Assembly (NCBI RefSeq): GCF_040892545.1
Contig: NZ_CP156079.1
Location: 3,011,501-3,075,500 of the forward strand
From: Paracidovorax avenae
GTDB taxonomy: Bacteria; Pseudomonadota; Gammaproteobacteria; Burkholderiales; Burkholderiaceae_C
Direction of reading: 5' to 3'
DNA: 64,000 nt
Below are positions 58,063 through 64,000 of the stretch, piece after piece (positions within the stretch are counted from its first letter, which is position 1; every line of letters begins with the position of its first letter). The translations under genes and the position numbers were made by a program. Under the pieces are notes generated by a model that saw only the letters and a program-made list of their open reading frames with translations, made no database searches and was not told the DNA's origin.

Positions 58063-58216
58063 GATTTCGCCTTACTCTGGACATCCGCGACAAGGCTGCA
58101 TGCCGGCGCCGGCCACCTGGGCCACCCGCCGTGCGGCACCCACCGACCACCCTCCGGGCAGGCCTTGCCCGCGGGTGCGCACCCGCTTTGCCTCCGGCAC
58201 GGGAAAAGGGAGTGCT

Positions 58217-59737
58217 ATGCTGCGCCGCCAGAAAAACCAGCGCGCAAGGCGCGACAACATGCACGACGGAACATTGCTCGCCGCGGTGGATCTCGGATCC
58301 AACAGCTTTCGCCTCGAAATCGGACGCTTCGAGCACGGGCTGGTACGCAGGATCGAATACCTGAAGGAAACCGTTCGCCAGGGCAACGGCCTGGACGAGG
58401 AACGCAACCTCACGCCCGAAGCCATGCAGCGCGGCTGGGACTGTCTCGCGCGTTTCGCCGAACGCATCAAGGGATTTCCGGCCGAAAGGGTGCGCGCCGT
58501 CGCCACCCAGACGCTGCGCGAGGCGCGCAACCGCGACGCCTTCCTGCAGCGCGGCAGTGCCTTGCTGGGCCACCCGATCAACGTCATCTCCGGCCCCGAG
58601 GAGGCCCGCCTGATCTACCAGGGCGTGGCCCACCTGCTGCCGCAGTCGGACGAACGCCGGCTGGTGGTGGACATCGGCGGCCGCTCCACGGAACTGATCC
58701 TGGGCCATGGCTTCTCGGCCGATACCGTCGCCTCGTTCCGCGTCGGCAGCGTGGCCTGGTCCAGCCGCTACTTCCCTGACGGAGCCTTCACCCCGGAAGC
58801 CTTCCGCACCGCGGAGATCGCCGCCAAGGCCGTGCTGGACGAGGCGCTCAACACCTACCGGCCCCAGGCCTGGGATGTGGCCTATGGCTCTTCCGGCACC
58901 GCCGGCGCGATCGGCGACATCCTGGCCGTTCTGGGCGGCCCGCCCGGCCTGATCACGCGCGCCGGGCTGGACTGGCTGCAGGAGCAACTGCTGCGCGCCC
59001 GCACGGTGGACAAGGTGCGGCTGGAGGGCCTGAAGGAGGACCGCCGGCCGGTGATCGGTGGCGGCCTGAGCGTGCTGCGTGCCGTGTTCGACCTGCTGGA
59101 CATCCGGGAGATGCAGGTGGCCCAGGGCGCATTGCGCCAGGGTGTGCTGTACGACCTGCTCGACCGCGAACTGCATGCGGGCGATGTGCGCTCCTCCACC
59201 GTGCTCGGGCTGATGGAGCGGTTCCGCGTGGACGCGCGGCATGCCGGACGCGTGTCCCGCACGGCCGCCCTGCTCCACCAGCAGGCCTGCCCCGGCGGCG
59301 CAGAGCAGACCCACAGGGAACTCGTCTGGGCCGCGCAACTGCACGAAATCGGCTGCATCGTCTCCCATGGCGACCACCACCACCATGGCGCCTACCTCCT
59401 GGACCACACCGACGCGGCGGGTTTCTCCGTGTCGGAACTGCGCCACCTCGCCCGGCTCGTGCAGGGCCACCGGGGCAAGGTGCGCAAGCTCGAGGCCGAC
59501 CTCGACGATCCGCGCCTGGCACACCAGCTCGCCTGCCTGCGCATGGCCGTCGCCCTGTGCCATGCCCGCCGCGATCCGGACCTGGAAGGTGTGGCACTGG
59601 TACGGGACGGCCACCGCTTCGTCGCTTCCGCCCGCCCCGGCTGGGCCGCAGCCTATCCGCAATCGGCCCACCTGCTGCGCGAGGAAGGCACCGCGTGGCA
59701 GAGAACCGCCTGGGAATTCGTGGCCGAATTGCCCTGA
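58217..59737 (+). CDS. ppx: exopolyphosphatase
   Basis: 506-residue Ppx/GppA phosphatase that releases phosphate from polyphosphate ends. The actin-like ATPase fold begins with AAVDLGSNSFRLEIGRFE and shows the conserved ETVRQGNGLDEERNLT, SGPEEARLIYQGV and VVDIGGRSTELILG. The C-terminal HD-type part has HEIGCIVSHGDHHHHGAYLL. The ATG at 58217 (MLRRQKNQ) has a GGGAG Shine-Dalgarno; a start at 58259 is possible. Divergent from pstS, with which it shares an intergenic region containing two PhoB boxes. Confidence 0.95.
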   Translation: MLRRQKNQRARRDNMHDGTLLAAVDLGSNSFRLEIGRFEHGLVRRIEYLKETVRQGNGLDEERNLTPEAMQRGWDCLARFAERIKGFPAERVRAVATQTLREARNRDAFLQRGSALLGHPINVISGPEEARLIYQGVAHLLPQSDERRLVVDIGGRSTELILGHGFSADTVASFRVGSVAWSSRYFPDGAFTPEAFRTAEIAAKAVLDEALNTYRPQAWDVAYGSSGTAGAIGDILAVLGGPPGLITRAGLDWLQEQLLRARTVDKVRLEGLKEDRRPVIGGGLSVLRAVFDLLDIREMQVAQGALRQGVLYDLLDRELHAGDVRSSTVLGLMERFRVDARHAGRVSRTAALLHQQACPGGAEQTHRELVWAAQLHEIGCIVSHGDHHHHGAYLLDHTDAAGFSVSELRHLARLVQGHRGKVRKLEADLDDPRLAHQLACLRMAVALCHARRDPDLEGVALVRDGHRFVASARPGWAAAYPQSAHLLREEGTAWQRTAWEFVAELP

Positions 59738-59781
59738 CGCCCGGCAGCACAAAGCTGCAAAAACATGCAGACTCATCCATA

Positions 59782-59804
59782 ACGGTATAAACTGTTTATA
59801 TCGT
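59782..59804. promoter_or_regulatory. 23-bp palindromic operator candidate
   Basis: Arms ACGGTATAAAC and GTTTATATCGT around a central T pair at 10 of 11 positions (one G-T mismatch). This A/T-rich site in GC-rich DNA overlaps a -10-like TATAAA and ends 20 bp before the start of the ribbon-helix-helix gene, so self-repression is plausible. Confidence 0.55.
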
Positions 59805-59824
59805 TTTACTCTGGATGGCCTGCC

Positions 59825-60322
59825 ATGTCCGACACCACCTCTTCCGCCCCCGTCCCTGCTGCCGCCGAAGCGGCCTCCATGCCGGCAGCTGCACCGGCAT
59901 CCGCCACGAAGTCCGTCAAGAACGAGAAGGCCGCCAAGCCCCCCCGTGCGGCAGGCAAGCGCAGCAGTGCACCCGCGGCAGCCAAGAGCAAGCCCGCCGT
60001 CAGGCAGGAACCCGCCGTGCGCGAGGCCAAGGCGAAGAAGCCCAAGCTGGTGCGCGACAGCTTCACGATCCCGAAGGAAGAGTACGCCGCGATCGAAGGG
60101 CTGAAGCAGCGCCTGGCGCTGCTGGGAACACCCGCGAAGAAGAGCGAGCTGCTGCGCGCAGGCCTCGTGCTGCTGGCCGGCCTGTCCGATGCCGCGCTGG
60201 CCAGGGCCATGCAGGCCATTCCGTCCATCAAGACGGGCCGCCCGAAGTCCGAGCCGGCCGAGACCGCAGTGGCAGCCAAGCCTGCCAAGGCCCCCAAGGC
60301 GCGCACCGCCGGCAAGGCCTGA
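59825..60322 (+). CDS. ribbon-helix-helix-like protein with basic histone-H1-like tails
   Basis: 165-residue protein. Residues 1-72 are Ala/Lys/Pro-rich and basic, like histone H1 tails. Residues 78-118 look like a ribbon-helix-helix core: strand DSFTIP, helix EEYAAIEGLKQRLALL, turn with GTPAKK, helix SELLRAGLVLLAGL. A second AK-rich tail ends the chain. It therefore probably binds DNA as a dimer; no target is known. Related proteins with this core occur near ppx/ppk in Burkholderiales by my recollection. The gene lies between ppx and the convergent sixA, directly behind a palindrome. Confidence 0.7.
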   Translation: MSDTTSSAPVPAAAEAASMPAAAPASATKSVKNEKAAKPPRAAGKRSSAPAAAKSKPAVRQEPAVREAKAKKPKLVRDSFTIPKEEYAAIEGLKQRLALLGTPAKKSELLRAGLVLLAGLSDAALARAMQAIPSIKTGRPKSEPAETAVAAKPAKAPKARTAGKA

Positions 60323-60335
60323 CAGCCTGCCCGTA

Positions 60336-60800
60336 CTACAGGAAATCCGGCGCCTGCACGGCCATGAGGATGGTTTCCGCCACCTCGGCGCGCGCGCGCC
60401 GGCGCAGCCACCACACGGCGCCCTTGCGGATGGCGCAATCCGGTGAGCGCAGGCCGAGGAGTTCGGCCGCGGCCTGCCCCAGCATGGGCTGGTGCCCCAC
60501 GACCAGCACCGCGCCGCGCGCGTGCGGCCACTGCACCAGTTCCAGCAGGTCCGCCGCGGTACCTCCGGGCAGCAGTTCCGCACGCAGCTTGTATTTGCGC
60601 CCCAGCGCCTTGGCCGTGGCCTCGGTCCGCACGGCCGGACTCGCCAGCACGCGCAGGCCGTCCGGCAGCTGGCGGTCCAGCCAGGCCGCCATGCGCGCGG
60701 CCTGTTTCTCGCCGCGGGGCGTCAACGGCCGCTGCAGGTCCTCATCGCCTTCGCGAGGCTCCTCCGCCTCGGCATGCCGCCACAGGATCAGGTCCATCAT
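60336..60800 (-). CDS. sixA: phosphohistidine phosphatase SixA
   Basis: 154-residue histidine-phosphatase-fold enzyme with the catalytic RHA motif LWRHAEAEEP (His9) and second-site VVGHQPMLGQ. In E. coli SixA removes phosphate from phosphohistidine of the nitrogen phosphotransferase system. The start at 60800 overlaps the ppk stop (ATGATG), with 60797 as an alternative; the two genes are coupled. Convergent with the ribbon-helix-helix gene. Confidence 0.92.
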   Translation of the reverse strand: MMDLILWRHAEAEEPREGDEDLQRPLTPRGEKQAARMAAWLDRQLPDGLRVLASPAVRTEATAKALGRKYKLRAELLPGGTAADLLELVQWPHARGAVLVVGHQPMLGQAAAELLGLRSPDCAIRKGAVWWLRRRARAEVAETILMAVQAPDFL

Positions 60801-62950
60801 GTCCGGGCCGCCGAGGGCGCAGCGCCGGACGGGCCGTAGCGCAGCATCAGCGCCTGCTGTGCGCCATGGCCCGATACAGGGTGCGGCGCCCGCGCATAGG
60901 AGCCGTCGGACTGCAGCGTCCATGCATCCTTGTCGTCGTGCAGGTAGGCGACCAGGCACTCGTCGATGATCCGCTGGCGCAGTTCGGGATCGTCCACCGG
61001 CCAGGCGAGCTCCACGCGCCGCAGCATGTTGCGGTTCATCCAGTCGGCGCTGGACAGCAGCAGTTGCTCCGTGTCGCCCGCCCGGAAATAGAACACCCGC
61101 GTGTGCTCCAGGAACCGCCCGATGATGGAGCGGACACGGATGTTGTCGGTCACGCCCTCGCGCTGCGCCGGCAGCATGCAGGCACCGCGCACGATCAGGT
61201 CGATGCGCGCACCTTTCTGCCCGGCGACGACGAGCGCGTTCATGATCGCCTCGTCGGTCAGGGCATTCATCTTCGCCACGATGCGCGCGTCTTCCCCGCG
61301 CGCGGCGGCATCGCCCACGGCCACGATCATTTCCTGCAGTTGCCGGTGCAGGTGGAAAGGCGCCATCACCAGGCGCTTGAGCCGGGGCAGCTTGTTCTGG
61401 CTGGCCAGGTGGTTGAACACGGCATCCATGTCGGCCGTCGTGTCCGCATCGGCCGTGAAATAGCTCAGGTCGGTGTAGAGCCGTGCCGTGCGGGGGTTGT
61501 AGTTGCCCGTGGAGAGATGCCCGTAGCGGCGCAGCTGCTTGCCCTCGCGGCGGGTCACCAGCAGCATCTTGCCGTGCGTCTTGAGGCCCACCACCCCATA
61601 GACCACCTGTGCACCGATGGACTCCAGCGCCTCCGCCCAGTTGATGTTCGCTTCTTCGTCGAACCGCGCCTTCAGCTCCACGACGGCCATCACTTCCTTG
61701 CCGCGGCGCACGGCTTCGCGCAGCAGCTCCATCATCTCGGAATCCGCGCCCGTGCGGTAGATGGTCTGCTTGATGGCCAGCACCTGCGGATCGTTCACGG
61801 CCTCGCGCAGGAACTGCAGCACCGAGTCGAAGCTCTCGAACGGCTGGTGCACCAGGATGTCGCGGCGCCGGATCTGCTCCATGAGCGGCGAACCCGCCTG
61901 CACCTGCCGGGGCCAGGCCGCCCGCCAGGGCGGAAACAGCAGCGTCGGCTCGTTGACCAGGTCCAGCAACTGCGTGAGCCGCACCAGGTTCACGGGGCCG
62001 TGGACGCGGAACAGCGCCGCATCGGGCAGCGCGAACTGCGACTGCAGGAAATCGGAGAGAAAGCGCGAGCAACTGGCCGAAACCTCCAGGCGGACGGCCT
62101 GGCCGTAATGGCGGTGCTGCAACCCCTGGCGCAACGCCGTGCGCAGGTTGCGCACATCGTCCTCGTCCACGGCCAGGTCGGAATGGCGCGTCACGCGGAA
62201 CTGGGAGAACTCCGTCACCTCGCGCCCGGGGAACAGCTCGCTCAGATGTGCCCGCACAATGCTGGACAGACTGACGCAATGGGCCCCCTGCGGTGCCACC
62301 TTGACGGGCAGCCGCACCAGCCGCGGCAGCACGCGCGGCACCTTGACGATGGCGATCTCGTTCTCGCGTCCGAAAGCGTCGTTGCCCTTGAGCCGCACGA
62401 TGAAGTTCAGCGACTTGTTCGCCACCTGCGGGAACGGGTGGGCGGGATCCAGACCCACGGGCACCAGCAGCGGGCGCACCTCCCGCTCGAAATACTCGCG
62501 CACCCAGCGGCGCTGCTCGGGAGAGCGCTCGCCATGGGAGACGATGTGGATGCCCTGCTCCGCGAAGGCGGGCATCAGCGACTCGTTGTAGAGCGTGTAC
62601 TGGCGGGCCACGAGGTCGTGCGCCTTGGTGGACAGCGCCTCGAAGGACGCCACCGTATAAGGGCCCTTGGTCTCGCCGCTCTGCGCCGCCGTGATGTGCG
62701 GCGCGGCGCGCACCTCGAAGAACTCGTCGAGGTTGGACGACACGATGCACAGGTAGCGCAGTCGCTCCAGCAGGGGCACGTCGATGCGCGTCGCCCAGTC
62801 GAATACCCGCTCGTTGAATGCCAGGATGCTGTGGTCGCGATTGAGTAACGCGATGCCGGATGCATCGGACAGGGGCTCGGAGACCGCCAGGAGGTCCTGC
62901 GCGCCTGCGGAGGAAGCCGGTTCTGGGGAGAGCGTGGGCGAAGAGTGCAT
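60797..62950 (-). CDS. ppk: polyphosphate kinase 1
   Basis: 717-residue enzyme that makes polyphosphate from ATP. The N-terminal helical domain begins at ALLNRDHSILAFNERVF; the conserved YLCIVSSNLDEFFEVRA is next; catalytic phospho-His lies in RYGHLSTGNYNPRTARLY, and ALIGxGARIDLIVRG-like bases follow in QKGARIDLIVRGACML. The ATG at 62950 is chosen because a PhoB box covers the alternative ATG at 63001, which would place that start before transcription begins. No good Shine-Dalgarno precedes 62950, so the choice is moderate. Coupled to sixA. Confidence 0.95.
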   Translation of the reverse strand: MHSSPTLSPEPASSAGAQDLLAVSEPLSDASGIALLNRDHSILAFNERVFDWATRIDVPLLERLRYLCIVSSNLDEFFEVRAAPHITAAQSGETKGPYTVASFEALSTKAHDLVARQYTLYNESLMPAFAEQGIHIVSHGERSPEQRRWVREYFEREVRPLLVPVGLDPAHPFPQVANKSLNFIVRLKGNDAFGRENEIAIVKVPRVLPRLVRLPVKVAPQGAHCVSLSSIVRAHLSELFPGREVTEFSQFRVTRHSDLAVDEDDVRNLRTALRQGLQHRHYGQAVRLEVSASCSRFLSDFLQSQFALPDAALFRVHGPVNLVRLTQLLDLVNEPTLLFPPWRAAWPRQVQAGSPLMEQIRRRDILVHQPFESFDSVLQFLREAVNDPQVLAIKQTIYRTGADSEMMELLREAVRRGKEVMAVVELKARFDEEANINWAEALESIGAQVVYGVVGLKTHGKMLLVTRREGKQLRRYGHLSTGNYNPRTARLYTDLSYFTADADTTADMDAVFNHLASQNKLPRLKRLVMAPFHLHRQLQEMIVAVGDAAARGEDARIVAKMNALTDEAIMNALVVAGQKGARIDLIVRGACMLPAQREGVTDNIRVRSIIGRFLEHTRVFYFRAGDTEQLLLSSADWMNRNMLRRVELAWPVDDPELRQRIIDECLVAYLHDDKDAWTLQSDGSYARAPHPVSGHGAQQALMLRYGPSGAAPSAART

Positions 62951-62999
62951 GGGAGGCAAATTGTCAGTACCGGAATCAGTTTTAGTATTAGTCTCGACC

Positions 63000-63017
63000 A
63001 TGACATTTTCATGACAT
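63000..63017 (-). promoter_or_regulatory. PhoB box of ppk
   Basis: ATGTCAT, GAAA, ATGTCAT on the minus strand: identical 7-bp units 11 bp apart, the best PhoB-type site in the window. A -10-like TACTAA (62987-62982) lies 12 bp downstream, so transcription should begin near 62975. Confidence 0.75.
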
Positions 63018-63073
63018 GTCATCGACGCTGTCACGAACAGATTTGCAACGATCATCCCGGCTCCGTGCACCGG

Positions 63074-63913
63074 TCATCCAAGGAAGTGCTTGCGGTAGCG
63101 GGAGGGAAGATCCTCGATGCGCATCAGCATCGGCAGGTCGGCGGTGTTGAAATCCGGATCCCAGGCAGGCGCGCCGAGCACCCGGGTGCCCAGGCGCAGG
63201 TAGCCCTTGATCAGAGCAGGCGGCTCCACCGGCAGCGAGCCGTCGAGCTGCTCCACCGGCAGCGGCAGGCGGGGCTGCACCTCGTATTCGGGGGACGCCA
63301 TGTAACCGGCCTTGAGCTGGTTCCAGATGCTGGCGGCAGCGTTTCCGCTGAGCACGCCGTTGTGCAGCATGGGGATGCTCGCGCAGCCGATCATCATGTC
63401 CAGCCCGTTGCGCACCATGAAGTCCGCCAGCGCACCCCACAGGGTCATGATGACGCCACCATGGCGGTAATCGGGATGCACGCAACTGCGGCCCAGTTCC
63501 ACCATGCGCCCGCGCAGGTGGTCCAGTCGCGACAGGTCGAATTCGGTGTCGCTGTACAGGCCGCCCGCGCGCTGCGCCTGGGCGGGCGTGAGCACGCGGT
63601 AGGTGCCGATCACGGCCCGCGTCTCCACGTCGCGCACCAGCAGGTGCTCGCAGTAGGCGTCGAACGCATCCACGTCGTGGCCGGGAACGGACGTGCTCAG
63701 GCGCGCGCCCATTTCCCCTGCGAACACGAGGTATCTCAGGCGCTGGGCTTCCCGGACTTCGGCAGCGTCGCGCGCCCAGGAAGCCTCGATGGGCGCCACC
63801 GCGCCCTGGCCTTGCCTTGGCGCTGGAACCTCCCCAGGACCCGGTCGATGAAGCGACCTCCGGAAAGGCATATCGGGGGACAGTGACAGGGTGGGGACAG
63901 GAAGGTCGCTCAC
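63074..63913 (-). CDS. olsB: OlsB-type GNAT acyltransferase (ornithine lipid synthesis)
   Basis: 279-residue protein of the COG3176 acyltransferase group, to which OlsB (L-ornithine N-alpha-acyltransferase, acyl-ACP donor) belongs. Matching features: EAQRLRYLVFAGEMGARL, HDVDAFDAYCEHLLVRD, VIGTYRVL, GGLYSDTEFDLSRL, ELGRSCVHPDYR and MMIGCASI. OlsB makes lyso-ornithine lipid, a phosphorus-free membrane lipid induced by phosphate limitation in Sinorhizobium. The GTG at 63913 follows GGGAG. An olsA partner is not in the window, so the exact product is uncertain. Its location beside ppk fits a phosphate role. Confidence 0.75.
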   Translation of the reverse strand: MSDLPVPTLSLSPDMPFRRSLHRPGPGEVPAPRQGQGAVAPIEASWARDAAEVREAQRLRYLVFAGEMGARLSTSVPGHDVDAFDAYCEHLLVRDVETRAVIGTYRVLTPAQAQRAGGLYSDTEFDLSRLDHLRGRMVELGRSCVHPDYRHGGVIMTLWGALADFMVRNGLDMMIGCASIPMLHNGVLSGNAAASIWNQLKAGYMASPEYEVQPRLPLPVEQLDGSLPVEPPALIKGYLRLGTRVLGAPAWDPDFNTADLPMLMRIEDLPSRYRKHFLG

Positions 63914-63989
63914 GAATTACTCCCGGTGAACCGTTGAACCATCGCAGCCCTGCCCGGCAAGGCCGCGCTGGACAATGTCGCAGCGGCGC

Positions 63990-63996
63990 ATGACAT
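63990..63996 (-). promoter_or_regulatory. possible half PhoB box at the window edge
   Basis: ATGTCAT on the minus strand, identical to the units of the ppk box, preceded by four bases that reach the window end. The expected first unit would lie just outside (64001-64007). It lies 77 bp before olsB. Confidence 0.3.
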
Positions 63997-64000
63997 GTCG

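Noticed and set aside
63018..63033. A second PhoB box between ppk and olsB on the plus strand
   Set aside because: The two GTCA cores are 12 bp apart rather than 11 and the site faces the wrong way for either gene.

Overview
The window reads as a chromosomal segment of a GC-rich betaproteobacterium of the family Comamonadaceae, most likely the Acidovorax/Paracidovorax lineage. This is inferred from codon use, protein style and local gene orders; no species marker such as 16S is present. Almost everything is densely packed housekeeping DNA. I see no insertion sequence, prophage, CRISPR array, tRNA or rRNA.

Layout. (1) 1-4147, minus strand: the promoter-proximal end of a specialised amino-acid cassette: a PduX-type GHMP kinase, a cysteine-synthase-fold PLP enzyme, and an ATP-grasp/argininosuccinate-lyase fusion that runs off the left edge. 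The set looks like a route from threonine or serine, through a phospho-amino acid and an aspartate adduct, to a 2,3-diamino acid. It is the least ordinary part of the window. (2) 4424-14123: membrane pyrophosphatase, secreted M20 peptidase, a Mpo1-like membrane protein, a Crp/Fnr regulator, an aldehyde dehydrogenase, a ZIP metal transporter, Mn-type superoxide dismutase behind a Fur-box-like site, and a GntP permease. (3) 14360-18672: a LodA/LodB-type quinoprotein oxidase pair, a short-chain dehydrogenase, and a small protein built of 21-residue repeats. (4) 18852-22425: the molybdenum-cofactor genes moaA-mobA-moeA and a thioredoxin-like protein. (5) 22453-28094: rnhA and a methyltransferase divergent from gloB-mltD, then a small membrane protein, an orphan periplasmic binding protein and a MAPEG protein. 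(6) 28128-33050: recR-ybaB-dnaX (with an A9 slippage signal), a chemoreceptor, and the 4.5S SRP RNA. (7) 33055-47484: a flavoprotein, addAB, trxA, rho and sbcCD, so two double-strand-break nuclease systems flank trxA-rho. (8) 47634-51190: ribosomal protein L31 type B, a large glycosyltransferase-like membrane protein and a MATE exporter. (9) 51114-63913: a phosphate island, pstS-pstC-pstA-pstB-phoU-phoB-phoR with ppx, a ribbon-helix-helix-like protein, sixA, ppk and an OlsB-type acyltransferase.

How the genes work together. The phosphate island is the clearest functional unit. PstSCAB imports phosphate, PhoU and PhoR sense it, and PhoB should bind 18-bp boxes of two 7-bp repeats spaced 11 bp apart. 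I find such boxes ahead of pstS, ppx and ppk, and a possible half box ahead of olsB cut by the window edge. Phosphate uptake, polyphosphate turnover and possibly phosphorus-free lipid synthesis therefore look like one regulon. The dnaX-ybaB-recR cluster near the SRP RNA gene, and trxA next to rho, are gene orders shared with many bacteria.
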